Below the pieces are notes generated by a model. The model saw only the letters and a program-made list of their open reading frames with translations. It had not been told where the DNA came from and did not search any database. From Gracilaria domingensis (Eukaryota; Rhodophyta; Florideophyceae; Gracilariales; Gracilariaceae), in assembly GCA_022539475.1 (NCBI GenBank), contig VCMS01000032.1, positions 124,001 through 188,000 of the forward strand: 64,000 nucleotides of DNA, in the 5' to 3' direction. This document shows, one piece after another, positions 1-11,191 of this stretch; the stretch's first letter is position 1, and each line of letters opens with the position of its first letter. The translations under genes and the position numbers were made by a program.

Positions 1-2658
1 AAACCCTGGTAATCTAGCCGTGGACAGTTGATGTTGCAGTCGATTAGGGAAAGCTACTTCGAAGCTCGTTCTGCGTGGATACTGTTTAAGAAATTCTGGA
101 TGTTCAACTTCATATCGACAGAACTCGAATCGGAACGGTAGCCATCCAAGCCAGGTTCTTATCTTCTCACCGGTCCCAATGGCCCCAGTAGTCATAAATT
201 CTGTTTTCCTCGAGATGTTTGGAGGACTTTTCATAACATCTGTGTATGGTAAGCTGTGCTCTTTCTGCCAGTCGGACATGGCTAACAGCCTAGCTGTGAA
301 TGAATCTCTCCAGCTTTCCCATAGAAAGTGCTGATCACTTCTGCGGTCCTCCCTTCCTAGAACAGCAAAAGCGCTGAAATGATCCTCCCGGGTTTCACAG
401 TGAAAACCAACGAAGAGTCGTTGAGGAGCACATGAAGGTCTGACGTTTATCCTCACAGAACTGGCGATAAAGTTCTTTTGATTTCGACCTCGAAATGGAG
501 ATGAAGGGCTCGTTGGAGGTTTCTTAATTTCCTCGGAGATATCAACTTGGAGAGCGGGAAAAGATAGAATACACAACATCATCAAGATCTCAGAGGAAGG
601 GCCACTCCCGCTCGTATTTGTTTCCATCTGGGGCTCCAGTAGAATTCTCTGGAACTCTGTTTGCATCTTCCATATCAATAGATTCTGAACTCCTTTTCGC
701 AAGAAGTACGCCTTCTCCTTCCCAGTAGTTACCTCGGTCATGAAGCCTTTCATAATATCGGAGATATCAACGACCCTATTCGACATAAGAGGATTGCGTT
801 CGGCGTATTCTATACGTGGTACCCAAACATCTGGGCGTGCTTCAGGGTGGCGGTGTAGCCAACGAGCTAGATTGGAGCGAACGCATTCCATTGAGTACCC
901 CATAAAAGTTATTGTCTGATCCAAATGGTCATACTTATGCCCTGTCTTTGCAAACTGGATCATGAGACGGGCGTTTTCAACCTCTTTCTGTACAGTGAAT
1001 AAGGATTCGTTCGGAACCATATTCAAAGCTGCATAATGAGAAGAATTCGCCATACTCTTTGAGGTGTTACCACGAAAGCCAGCCGTGCTCTGGGAGTCAC
1101 TCAGGCATAGGGTTTCCCAGCCGTCATCGATGGACAACAAGAATTCGTACTGTTCTCCTGCCGTAAGTGACATCCACACGTCAATGAGCTCTCCAACTTT
1201 CATAACAAGGCGGTTCGTATCAGATCGCAGAGTTAAACAATGATCCGAAACAGGAAAAGAACAAAGTCGAGAGATATGTATAGAATCTCTTGGGCCCAGG
1301 GAATCATCTTCATTGGTGAAGCCAAGCTGATCTCGCAAGTTCTCTAGCGCTGGGTCTGTGGTCTTGAAAACTTCATCAAACGTTTCGGGTATTCTCATCC
1401 TCGGAAACTGTTGGCGATGGCACTCGGCTCGAGCACCCAAGCTTAACAGAATTGCAAACCACTCGAGTTTGAAAGTGTCTAGTTGCGATACTTCTTCCCC
1501 AAACTCGACGGGCAAACCTTCTACGATTCTCTCCAAATAGAAAGCATGAGGGGCGTAGCCATTGTCCGCGACTGTTTTGCTGTTTGGATTCTTGTCAAGT
1601 GTTCCAAAGTGCGGACAGGAAAATGGTAAACCAATTCCGTTTCTAACAGCGTTGAGAAACAAGTCGTTCTTGTTCAGCCTTCCGTCTCGCACGTGCGAAA
1701 GCCAGTCCCAATCCTCCCACAGAAACAAACTGCTACCTCTTTTGAATGGCATAAAACTTGCATCAAACAAAGAAAGAGGTTGCTCCCCTGCCTCATATTC
1801 TGTGCATACATGCAGCGCTGCGCTGGAGAGAAGCTCTCCAGCAAAATAGTCCCGTCTTTGCATGAAATGTCGATGTATTTCGGTTTGTCCAGACGGCACC
1901 TTAGCATCAGGTTGGGTGGCGGCTTTAAAATCTTGAACCCAATGGCCAAACCCTTGAGCAATTAAGGCAGAAGACCAACGAAGCCACACTTCAATAGGAT
2001 TGTGAGGGACTTGCTGCAGTTCCCGAACTCGGACTCCAGTTCGAAGGTAAGATAAATAGTCTATTAGCAAGTTGACCGCAATGGCGCCTGAGCGGAACAA
2101 GAACAACGCCCTCTGCAACAGAAAGCTTCGGGAGCCCTTCGACACGCGCAATGACAGAGATCCATACTTGAGGTAGGTTTTTGTATCACCGTTGGTGATC
2201 TGATTGTCCACAAGTGTTTCGTTTATCAGAATTTCGTCGGCGAGTTGATGAGGATGTCGTTTGTGAATGTCCGCCCCTTCGTGGGGCTTGTAGTATACTC
2301 CCATGTGCTGCAGATTTTGAATGCTTTGAAGTACCCAGCGATGAAGCTCATTGATTTGAAGCAGACCCCAAGCGGTTCGTAGCAGATGTATGAAGGAAAA
2401 TATAAGCGCAACAAACGAAGCGAACATTTCCTTGAAATCTCTGGTAGCAGCCTGCACGGTGATGTAGAAAATGATGTAGGTGATAGGCAGCATGACGACA
2501 ATGAGATGAATCCTGCCGTCTCTCCGCGTTTCCGCAATGGACTTCCATTCTGGGCCGATGAAGTCAGAGGCATCAAGCACAGTCCATGGCAGGAAGGCAA
2601 GCAGGTAGGCTGATAAGATTACATAAATATTCTCTGCCAGGTCCTCTATAGTGGACAT
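1..2658 (-). CDS. Orphan membrane protein, N-terminal 886 codons (3' end outside window)
   Basis: Reading the minus strand from an ATG at 2658, the frame stays open for 886 codons to the window edge, so the C-terminus is missing. An in-frame TGA lies about 20 bases upstream of this ATG, which supports the start. The first 100 residues hold three hydrophobic stretches (about 8-28, 49-68 and 77-97) that look like membrane spans. The rest is mixed soluble sequence, rich in Trp, Arg and His, with no motif I recognise. It shows no secretion-type positive N-terminus and no repeats. A remote likeness to plant proteins with N-terminal spans followed by a long unknown domain (DUF4220/DUF594) crossed my mind, but I found no shared motif. 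The coding call is strong because such a long stop-free frame is unlikely by chance; the function is unknown. Confidence 0.8.
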   Translation of the reverse strand, partial: MSTIEDLAENIYVILSAYLLAFLPWTVLDASDFIGPEWKSIAETRRDGRIHLIVVMLPITYIIFYITVQAATRDFKEMFASFVALIFSFIHLLRTAWGLLQINELHRWVLQSIQNLQHMGVYYKPHEGADIHKRHPHQLADEILINETLVDNQITNGDTKTYLKYGSLSLRVSKGSRSFLLQRALFLFRSGAIAVNLLIDYLSYLRTGVRVRELQQVPHNPIEVWLRWSSALIAQGFGHWVQDFKAATQPDAKVPSGQTEIHRHFMQRRDYFAGELLSSAALHVCTEYEAGEQPLSLFDASFMPFKRGSSLFLWEDWDWLSHVRDGRLNKNDLFLNAVRNGIGLPFSCPHFGTLDKNPNSKTVADNGYAPHAFYLERIVEGLPVEFGEEVSQLDTFKLEWFAILLSLGARAECHRQQFPRMRIPETFDEVFKTTDPALENLRDQLGFTNEDDSLGPRDSIHISRLCSFPVSDHCLTLRSDTNRLVMKVGELIDVWMSLTAGEQYEFLLSIDDGWETLCLSDSQSTAGFRGNTSKSMANSSHYAALNMVPNESLFTVQKEVENARLMIQFAKTGHKYDHLDQTITFMGYSMECVRSNLARWLHRHPEARPDVWVPRIEYAERNPLMSNRVVDISDIMKGFMTEVTTGKEKAYFLRKGVQNLLIWKMQTEFQRILLEPQMETNTSGSGPSSEILMMLCILSFPALQVDISEEIKKPPTSPSSPFRGRNQKNFIASSVRINVRPSCAPQRLFVGFHCETREDHFSAFAVLGREDRRSDQHFLWESWRDSFTARLLAMSDWQKEHSLPYTDVMKSPPNISRKTEFMTTGAIGTGEKIRTWLGWLPFRFEFCRYEVEHPEFLKQYPRRTSFEVAFPNRLQHQLSTARLPGF

Positions 2659-3921
2659 TCTGAGAAGCCACCAAGAATATCAGCATCGAAGGAGTTTGAT
2701 GGGTAGTTGCTCGCGAGGAGGGCGACAGAGTGCGCTTGCTTAGTTTGGACTTGGTAGCTTTGAAACCGACCCATGATGCGTAGAGAACAAGGGTTTGAGT
2801 GCAAGGCGAAGAAGGCGTTGGATTGCATTGGGACTGTACGGCCAATAGTCCGTTGTAGAGCTAGATGAGGCACTGGTGTTGGGGTCCTTAGTGACATAGC
2901 ATTAGCAGCAAGATCTGAACTGGCAAAGTCAGACGGGCGGATGAAAAGGTCCAAGCAATTAACGGCAACAGCGCTTGAAACGATTCCAAACCATGGAGTA
3001 TTAGACCAAAGTTCAGGGCCAAAACAACCGGGGGAAGGAAACGGTATTGACGCAAAAGTGGCGTGTGGGGCCGCAATGAAGGTGCACGAACATAGACGAA
3101 GAGAGTCATATGACACGTACGCTATAATTTAGCGATTTGGAGCGATGTAATACTTCTACAGCTGTAGTGACGAAGACGGTGATGTCGATATGCGATGGGT
3201 GGAACGGACAAGGGGCGAAGCTGAATGCGAATGTTATGAAGGGCGCCATTGCGAAGGAGTGGTTAAAGAAGAAGACGGAATGTACCCAGGTAGTCGGTGC
3301 GATGACAAAGGCGTGACATGGCAGCGCCAGTGCTCTCCGTCACGTTGGAGCCGGACAAGCACATCACGACGACAGTGTCTGCGCGGGCACGTGCCACCGC
3401 CGCGAACGGTCAACGCGCCAACACTCGCCTGCCGGCTGTAAATGCGCTCGATTCGATTGGGCGATTGCGCGGCGCCGAACGGTCCGGCCGGTCCACGACT
3501 GCGCACACTTGCGAAAACAAATTGAAGCTTCACGAAAAAAAAAAGAGCGCTGGCGGCGAGTGCGAGCGCGTTTAAACGTAGTGCGTCTTGGACGTGACCC
3601 ATCAACTCCGCCCCTCCGCTCTCTCCTCCCTCCCGTGCTACACAAAGCCAGGCAATGACGAACCAACAATCGCTTCTTCCTCCATCCATTCCGTTCTTCC
3701 GCTTCAGTGATTCCGTCCCTATCCCGCCTTGACCTGTTTCTCTGCCCTACACTACGCTGCCCACTCCCCTGTACCCCGTCCTGCCTACGCCCCTCTGTTG
3801 CCCCACTTCCCCCCCCCGCCGACCTTTCCGTCTGCTTTACACCGTGTACTCACTCACTCTAACTGCTCTCTTGCTCCTGCCTTGCTCTCGTTCTTCTCGT
3901 CGTTTCCCACCAGTTTCGACC
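2659..3921. other. Intergenic, divergent promoter region
   Basis: This 1.26 kb separates two divergently transcribed genes. From about 3590 to 3920 the plus strand is strongly pyrimidine-rich, as expected for a 5' leader of the downstream acidic protein. A palindromic CACGTG core sits near 3389 and an A10-type run near 3535. A hydrophobic 73-codon ATG frame lies on the minus strand at 2888-3109. It overlaps other open frames and has no visible splice sites linking it to the 2658 gene, so I do not call it. Confidence 0.6.
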
Positions 3922-5445
3922 ATGGATCTCAACGTCGATTCTGCTAATCATCACTTCCAGCCGTCGCCAAAGAAGAACCCGCAGCCGCTCACGGGTCGCA
4001 CCTCCTATCGTTGGTCCAACTTCACTGAGAAACCACCCGGATCAAACCTGTCTGTCACCGACATCACTGGAAGTCGCTCCACCATCGCTTCCTTCCGCCC
4101 AGACGCCCCTGGGTATTACAGTCTCAACTTGGCCGTCAAGGGTCACGGCGTTACCTACACCGATCCCATCAACATTTTTGTGTACGACCTCGACGATCCT
4201 CAACAAGTCATTTCTGCTCAATCTATCTCCACATCGGCTGAGCAGCAGTATTACGTCATTGGTTGTCACTTTGCAAAGCCCGCTGTAGAGCCCAATGACA
4301 CATCACACTCCCCATCAAAGAGAAAGATGGACATTGCAAACCTTTCATCCAGCTCCGCAATCCCGACACGTGGCGCATCAAACCAACCCTCCACATCTGA
4401 GAACCCCTCCGCCCCCAACAATTTGTATCACCCTCCTTGGAAGCGAACGAAAATCTCTTCCGCCGACTCTAACTGCAACAATGGCCATGAGCTACCCGCA
4501 GCAGCTCACTCGCGAACCATGGCACTGGCTTCTGGCAAACCATCGACAACACCTGCTGATTATGATGATAACGACGACGACGACGACGATGATAACGTAC
4601 ATGACGATGACGACGATGACGACGACGACGATGCCGTGATTGGCGGCGGCGGCGGATACGAAGATGACGACGACGAAGATTTAGAAGGCTTGGAGAGTGG
4701 TGATGACGATGATGACGAACACCTCGGCGATGGCGGCGGCGATGACGGCGATGATGCCGATGATGGAGCGAATGATGATGGCGACCAGGGTGGGGATGAT
4801 GACGACGACGGAGGTGAAGAGGAGGGTGACGATGACGATGGAAATCAGGGCGAAGAACAAGAAGACGATGAAGGAAGCGACGATGACGAAAATCAGGAAG
4901 AAATTGAGATTGACGAGGAGGAGGATATCTCTTCTGACGTTGATATTGATGGTGCTGAAGAGGCAGAACCCGGCCATATGTCTCAGCAAAGGGAGGAGCG
5001 CGAAGAAGATGAAGGCGATGAGATGAGGAGGGATGCGCAAGACGAAGATGAAGACGATGAAGAGGATACTGGCATGTATGACGATGGCGAGGATCCTCAA
5101 CAGGATGAGGACGTCGAGGATGATGAAGAGGACGACGCGGAGGACGACGACGAAGGCGGTGGAGGTGATGACGATGGCAACGAGGAAATCGAGGTCGATG
5201 ATGATCAAGAAGAACCGAAGAATATTACGCAGGAAGACGATGATGAAGATGATGACGATGACGACGACGACGACGACGACGACGATGATGAAATGATGGA
5301 CGAACAAGAAGTTCAAGATACGTATCCATCTGGTGGTGTGAACCAAGAGCAGGATGGCGATAATCCAGAGAAGGACGAGAACGCGGGCGTGAATGACGAG
5401 TATGAAGATGTAGAGATAGAGGATGACGACGACGGAGATGAATGA
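3922..5445 (+). CDS. PKD/Ig-like domain protein with a giant Asp/Glu-rich tail
   Basis: The protein has 507 residues. The start at 3922 is the first ATG of the frame and has a strong context (GACCATGG); upstream codons are open but lack ATG. Residues about 25-95 contain a YRWS motif, a later ASFRP and a GYYSLNLAV strand. This order resembles the beta-sandwich of PKD/REJ-type Ig-like domains (inference). Residues 100-210 are Ser/Pro-rich and include short basic KRK and KRTK groups. From about residue 215 to the end, roughly 290 residues are almost only Asp, Glu and Gly, encoded by GAC/GAT/GAA repeats. Acidic tails like this occur in histone chaperones and nucleolar proteins, where they bind basic partners. 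No known chaperone fold was recognised, so a nuclear role is only a guess. Confidence 0.75.
   Translation: MDLNVDSANHHFQPSPKKNPQPLTGRTSYRWSNFTEKPPGSNLSVTDITGSRSTIASFRPDAPGYYSLNLAVKGHGVTYTDPINIFVYDLDDPQQVISAQSISTSAEQQYYVIGCHFAKPAVEPNDTSHSPSKRKMDIANLSSSSAIPTRGASNQPSTSENPSAPNNLYHPPWKRTKISSADSNCNNGHELPAAAHSRTMALASGKPSTTPADYDDNDDDDDDDNVHDDDDDDDDDDAVIGGGGGYEDDDDEDLEGLESGDDDDDEHLGDGGGDDGDDADDGANDDGDQGGDDDDDGGEEEGDDDDGNQGEEQEDDEGSDDDENQEEIEIDEEEDISSDVDIDGAEEAEPGHMSQQREEREEDEGDEMRRDAQDEDEDDEEDTGMYDDGEDPQQDEDVEDDEEDDAEDDDEGGGGDDDGNEEIEVDDDQEEPKNITQEDDDEDDDDDDDDDDDDDDEMMDEQEVQDTYPSGGVNQEQDGDNPEKDENAGVNDEYEDVEIEDDDDGDE
4560..5300 (+). repeat. Degenerate GAN trinucleotide repeat (coding)
   Basis: Interrupted GAC/GAT/GAA triplets encode the acidic tail, with the purest block at about 5238-5290. 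The antisense strand therefore has a long open frame of Val/Ile/Leu codons (4681-5472). That frame is a composition artefact and not a gene. Length polymorphism is likely here. Confidence 0.9.
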
Positions 5446-6375
5446 AAGAAAAAAAGGCAAACCAGCGCACACTAAAGCCTATTGTCGTTTTTCCTCTACC
5501 GTCTGAGCTCTCTAGTTAGCGGTAGTTTGTTTTTAGGTCTGTCCTGTTACACAATTTGCATGACAACCTCTGTTGTACTATCTACTTGCCGGGCTCTAGG
5601 ATTCACTGGTGCTCCGTGTCATCGTGAGTTAGATGGAGTCATCGCTCAGCCCAAGGAGCTCTGGTGCTCATCAAAGGCTGGATCTTTTTCAGAATCATGT
5701 GCGGAGTCCTTCAGTATCAAAGATTTCAGTCGATCAATCGCAGTCATCACAGACCTCGACTAAAGGTACAAGTGTACTTGTAGTAGTCAACGCCCGTGCG
5801 CTTTCTCCTTTACTCAAAACTTGCTGGTGGAGATGCTCTTATAATCGATGGAATACTCCATTGTTCGTACTTCTGTAAAATACGTACTAGCAAAGATACG
5901 TAGAGATGGTCGTGCGATGCGATAAACTAGGGCTATAGAAGGCTACCTGGTTCGTTATGACTTATAACGAATCAGGAACAGCCGGTTGTAGATACGCAAA
6001 CCTGGTCCCGGAACGTTTGATTTTAATTATGCCGTGCTAGAAATTTGATTTGGAGCCACGCGGAGGATTGTCATCTACGTGGTATCGAGGAAGCTGGGTG
6101 TGCCAAGTCGTCATCAGTCTCGTGCGTGCGCTTTCTGCTGGAGTTGAGGTGGATGCCCTCGAGCGTTTCTATATCAAGATATCTGTGCGTCAGGGCAACC
6201 TTTCGTGGAAGATTAGTCTCCAAATGCCTTTCTACTCTAAGCAGTGAGGTAGTGATTGTGACCTGCCTTTCGTCAAGCAACCGCACACCTTCGTAACAGC
6301 ATATTGGCCCCTTCCCAGATACCCTATCATCGCCCACCTCAGAACCTTCCAGTTTGCCAGCTATTAGCCGTCGTC
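5446..6375. other. Intergenic, with one imperfect hairpin
   Basis: No convincing gene is seen. At 5946-5976 a 13-base arm is repeated in inverted form around a 5-base loop with one mismatch; the core arms are TTCGTTAT and ATAACGAA. The rest would hold the 3' end of the acidic-protein gene and the promoter and leader of the Gid7 gene. Confidence 0.55.
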
Positions 6376-8189
6376 ATGAACGGGGTTAATATATCTGGAA
6401 ACGGCGTCCATCCTGACGTTGACCTCCTGGAGGACGCAGCCTCTTCCGATGCACCTATGGAACCCAATCTTACAGAACGGGGGCTCGACCGTCATGAACT
6501 TGTTCGAGTGATTGTCCAAGCGATCGATGCTTTGGGGTACAGCGCTTCTGCTCGCGTGCTTGAAAAGGAAGCCGGAGTGGAAGCCATGACACAGCAGATG
6601 CGAACGTTGCGGGATTGCGTTCTTGAGGGGAAGTGGGACCAACTGGAGCAAGTTCTTGCACAAGTAACAGTGTTTAAGTCAGACGATGACGCTCGTGCAG
6701 CGCGCTTTGTCCTCTACGAACAAAAGTTTCTCGAGCTACTTGAGGCTGGCCATACGGCGGACGCTTTGGAGTGTTTGAGAAACGATCTGACGCGCGTAAG
6801 CCCAGACCCCAAGCTACTTCACAAACTTCCTTTGCTCTGTATGTGCACAACAGCGGATGAAGTGCGCGATCGAGCGGAGTGGCCGGGAGCCGGTCCAGAG
6901 TCGCGGGCAGCCGTCCTAGATAAGCTTCAGCGGTATATTCCTGCAAGCGAGCTTTTGCAAGAAAACCGATTGGAGAACTTACTATGGCAAGCGATTGAGC
7001 AACAAAAGCGTGACACAATGTTTCCATACACGCGACAGAGTCGCGTAAGTTTGCTAGAGGATATGGTGCACTGCGAGGAACGTGTTCCGAGAAAGATACT
7101 CCACCGTCTCGAGGGCCATACAGATGAAGTATGGTTTGTGCAGTTTTCTCACGGGGGGAGTATCTTGCATCCTCGTCGAAGGATGCAGTAGTTATTGTCT
7201 GGAGAAGTCGAGCACTCTTAGAAGGCAAGTGTAACAAGAGCAATTCAATACTTCATAAGTTGAGAGGGCATTCGCAAATGGTTTGCTTCTTGAGTTGGTC
7301 CCCAGATGACCAATTCCTTCTCAGTACTGGTGACGACCAGACTATTCGCTTGTGGAGCATAAAATCGGGTGAATGCTGTCGTGTTTTTGAGAAGCATACT
7401 GGCGCTATCACTTCTTGTGCGTGGATGCCAAATGGGAAGACATTTGTCTCTGGGGCGCATGACCAAAGACTATTGGAGTGGGACGTTGATAGTGGGGAAG
7501 TTATTGCATCCTACGATGTGCCAAATCGAGTGAATGATCTAACGATCTCAGCGAATGGTAAGCTGCTTGTCGCCGCGTGCTCGGATAACGCAATCATTGT
7601 CTTTGATACAGGAAAGAAGCAGCAGCTGTCTATGATGAGCGAGGACTACAGCATCACGTCTCTTTTCTTATCTGCAGATAGCCAATCCCTTCTCGTGAGT
7701 ATCAACTCTCATGAGGACCCTGAGGCCATAGACCCAGAAATTCACGTTTGGAACATTCCAAAGCAACGAATTGTACAAAAGTTGACCGGATTCAAGCAAA
7801 TAAGATACGTCATTCGCGCATGCTTCGGGGGACACAATCAGATGCTTGTTCTTTGTGGTTCGGAAGATGAACTGGTCTACATATGGGAGCGACGAAGTGG
7901 AAAACTAATTGCAAAACTAAGAGGTCATGATGGAACAGTGAATACGATCGCTTGCAATGAGAGCAATCAGAATTTGTTCGCATCTGGCTCCGATGACAAG
8001 ACTGTTATAGTAAGTTTGTCCCAAGGCTCCCCGTTCTTTCTTTTTCGTTACGGCCGAACACGAGAGCATTTACTTACCTTGTTTCTCTCTTACTTTTTTG
8101 TTTGGTTTTTTATTTCATTCTTCCGGATGACGTCAATGTTTTGGTTTTTGACGCATCAGATATGGGGACCTGCTGACAGATCGAAGTAA
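6376..8189 (+). CDS. GID7: Gid7/WDR26-type LisH-CTLH-WD40 subunit of the GID/CTLH ubiquitin ligase
   Basis: WDR26/Gid7 proteins build and recruit substrates to the multi-subunit GID/CTLH E3 ligase. From the ATG at 6376, a LisH motif (about residues 38-70) is followed by CTLH/CRA helices (about 70-230). WD40 repeats then run to the end and include the matches HTDEVWFVQFSH and SGDDQTIRLW-like GDDQTIRLWS. The last exon is tiny: an intron at 8010-8159 (GTAAGT...CAG) joins DDKTVI to IWGPADRSK and then TAA. The frame changes inside the first WD repeat at a run of six G (7153-7158). One more G would restore FSHGGEYLASSSKD, the family pattern. About 554 residues are expected, a little shorter than human WDR26. 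The start could lie slightly further upstream only with a non-ATG codon. Confidence 0.88.
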
Positions 8190-9320
8190 TTTAGGTTCGA
8201 GTTTCTGAATGGCAACTGGAGACATATCAAACCACAGAGAAGCTGACCTGCATGGGAAGATGGAGTTCAGGGCTTTTCTAGTTGGGCCAGCGACACAGCC
8301 ATGCTAAGGAATGGAGAGACATGACATGTCTTTCTTCTTACCCACACATTAGGCGGAAAGTGATGTATACAATTCGAGAGCTCTAGAAATCTAAGACTTC
8401 AGTGATTTTGAAGGATAGTTGGATGGTATAGTGTCATGATGGAAGTAGAGGCATTGTTGACCATGGAGACGTCATTAACATACTCACGAAACTTTTCGCC
8501 AAGTTCTGTGCGAGGGGCTCCGCACGCCTTCCTGTTCTAGTGTCCCCTCGCAATGTACCAGAATTTTGAAAGCCAGTTGGTTCTCAGAACGGCCATTCTG
8601 GTGCGGGAGAAGTCAGCGCAATAGCGTGACAAGAAGCATAAGCTTCATGTCAAATTCAATGGAACCAGGATGGAATGTTTAACGTGTGGGTTTTCCTTCT
8701 TGTGGTATCCCAATCTGATGGCGCACAAAATTGTAGGAATCAGTTGCGCTTGAGCTAGTTCTCACATTGTTAATATGTAAACGTAAAGTTTTGCCCAGTC
8801 AGGCTCTCTCTTTTCTCTCTGGGTCCCAAGATTGATATCACGTGCAAGCAAGAACTTATTCGCAAACCCGCGAAACACTTCCAACCCCACGCCCCGAATA
8901 ATTGTCGAAGTTCCTGCTTGTACAGCGATGGTTTGTTCAGATACAAGTGCAGTACTTCAAAATGGGGATGTATGAATAGGTTATCTAAGAGTCGAGAGAG
9001 AGAGAGATGCTGTTCTTCATTTTCTGCTGGAGGCCTTCTGAGTCGATAACGGTTATGTCCGAAGATACAAGTTACTGATGGAGATATAAATTATTATTCA
9101 AAATTTAATTGTTTGACCATGGCACTTGTGGTAAAACAAAGCGTCTGCTTCTCTCTTGATATTTTTTGTTCGTTCGTGTTTTGGTATTGTCGTGTGAACA
9201 GTCGGTGCTTTATCGTCTTGAGTGCCAGACACAAAGCAAACAGACGTCTCTCTGTCTCTCGTCTACACGGTACTGGGCTTTTATCTGTTCTGCATCACTT
9301 GCAGTCGCGATTCTATCGTC
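8190..9320. other. Intergenic
   Basis: No supported gene. It contains a GA-dinucleotide run (about 8995-9010), a CACGTG core near 8842 and a 7-bp inverted repeat with a one-base spacer (AGACATG A CATGTCT, near 8318). A stretch near 8230 shares ACAGAGAAG with U6 snRNA but lacks the rest of U6. Confidence 0.5.
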
Positions 9321-9845
9321 ATGACGATCGGAAAACTGGATGACGCGGAAATGATTGCGCGCATGACAGAGTGGAATGACATTGAAACGTGGGAGTACAC
9401 CGAAGGCGAAGAATCATCTGCGGAGAACAATCTGGCTGCTGCGAAGCGCTTTCTTGCTGCGCAGTCGTTTTTGCTTTCATGGCAAGAAGGTAAAGTACCT
9501 ACGAGGTGGCGTAGACCGCGAAAACTCACCGATTTTGATGGGAAATATCCGAGGTCCGTTGTAGATGATGCAGAAGATATTATAGCCGAACGGATTGTGG
9601 TGAAGAACATGGAGAAAACAATAAGATTGAATGCCGTATTGTCGGCAAGGAAGAGTGATTCCATTGAAATTGACGGCAATAGAGATGACGCAGGACAGAA
9701 GAAAACAGAACTGGATGCACTCAAAGCTGACTTTGCTGCTTTTAATACTGATTTCTTCGAAGCCAAGAATTGCCTCACGAAGGCAACTTCGTCTATTGCA
9801 GAGATATCTTTCCGCATTCAAGCGTTATCAGAGGTTCTCAAGTGA
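9321..9845 (+). CDS. Orphan 174-residue protein with predicted C-terminal coiled coil
   Basis: The open frame begins at the first ATG of the frame (MTIGKLDDAEM) and ends with TGA. The N-terminal half has a compact WNDIETWEY motif and a basic WRRPRK patch. Residues about 85-174 form two charged, heptad-like helices with little Gly or Pro, consistent with a coiled coil. No signal peptide or membrane span is present. I do not recognise a family; small subunits of tethering, BLOC-type or kinetochore complexes share this helical shape, but nothing specific supports that. The stop lies within AAGTGAGA, which could also be read as a splice donor, so a further exon is possible. Confidence 0.6.
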   Translation: MTIGKLDDAEMIARMTEWNDIETWEYTEGEESSAENNLAAAKRFLAAQSFLLSWQEGKVPTRWRRPRKLTDFDGKYPRSVVDDAEDIIAERIVVKNMEKTIRLNAVLSARKSDSIEIDGNRDDAGQKKTELDALKADFAAFNTDFFEAKNCLTKATSSIAEISFRIQALSEVLK

Positions 9846-11191
9846 GAAAGGTCTACCGGAACAAACGAACACGTAGCTTCTTCGCCGCCTTGTTTCATTG
9901 GCCTCATTCAGAAGGTGTGTGATAAACATGCGGAAATCATTGCATGTAAATGGCGCCGACTGCACTCTTCACCACCCTTTGTAGTCTCCATCGCCAACTT
10001 TCTTCAGTATGACAACCCAATTGCCAAATCTCCACTCGTTATTTTCAGGACTTCAATCTGCACTGGCGTACTATCGCAGTATCCATGTACCACAGTTGTG
10101 AAAAACGGTATTTACGTAATACGGATGCATGTGACGAACGTTGATGGATAACGATTGGGATATACTGAAGCAAGTGTAATGTGGAATAGCGAAATTCAAG
10201 GATCCGGCAGATGCAGTCATCAGTATCTCTCACGAGCGCTGCAGCTTCGAATACCTGTTCCAATGGCGAGAAAGAATCCGAACACAATGCTCCCCCCCAC
10301 GGAATTGCGTAGTACTAAACCAAGTTTCTAGAGATGAGCAGCAAACCCGACACAAGAAAACACATACTTTGTCAGACACGTACATACAGGGACGATGGCA
10401 TACTAAGCAAACTGCCGTACCTGTGACACGGGAATACCACGGATTTGTGCGGCTTCGTACGAGCCAAATAGAAATCCTGCAGCGCTTCCGACGCTACCAC
10501 CAAGAATTGCCCCATTCTTCATTTTATGCAGGCAGTCACGACGGCCGCTATCAAGAAAAACCATCTTTCTCGTGTGGAACTATGCAAGCAGGGTGGCCCT
10601 TTTACTTTTCTTTAGCCTTGAAGTGGGATGGTATGCAGGCTTTGACTAGCGTTCGGATTGAACAGCCGATCGGTTCAGAACATGTTACTCGAAGGGTAAC
10701 TGCGAACGCAAACGTTTGACAAAGAGCTCCGCTTGTAAAATGGATGCTTTGGTATGAATATCTGCCTTTGGCAGATGGTAACTGGGATGAAATGTTGTCA
10801 ACAAGCGTCAAGCGTCAGCAGTGCGGCTGCCCGTGTGATCCTCACCGAAATGATGTACAGCGATCAAGGAATTCCTTCGACCGCGAAGCTCCACACACAC
10901 GCCGAGGTTTGAAAACCCTTTCGACACGTATGCACTTCTGTAAAGCAAGTAGGTAGAATTGTGGTGTTTTCCATGCGCACTGCAAGCCTTTTACCCTGTT
11001 CGGAAATCTCATTTCAGTTCTCCTTCGGCGCATTACGAAGCATGAAAGAATCCTGAACTTGGGGAACGCCGCCCAACTGTATCTCCCGTCCTTTGGGGGA
11101 AGAGGGTTAGCTCGCCCCTTAAGAGTATTGTACTCTGCTACAGGCAGCGATACATCTCCTCACGAGAAACTGAGAGACATAAATATCGGCG
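9846..11191. other. Intergenic
   Basis: This 1.35 kb holds only short overlapping frames with non-ATG starts or no coherent composition. I see no RNA gene or repeat in it. Confidence 0.5.

Noticed and set aside
1-10. AAACCCT at the left edge, resembling a telomere repeat unit
   Set aside because: A single copy with no tandem array, and it lies inside a long coding frame.
2646-3116. 156-codon minus-strand frame upstream of the first gene
   Set aside because: It starts at GTG, not ATG, is out of frame with the 2658 gene, and no donor or acceptor pair links the two.
4681-5472. 263-codon minus-strand frame rich in Val, Ile and Leu, looking like a membrane protein
   Set aside because: It is the antisense of the Asp/Glu repeat; GAN codons read backwards give hydrophobic residues.
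8225-8265. ACAGAGAAG followed by GCATGG, reminiscent of U6 snRNA
   Set aside because: U6 is nearly invariant across eukaryotes; the rest of the conserved core is missing.
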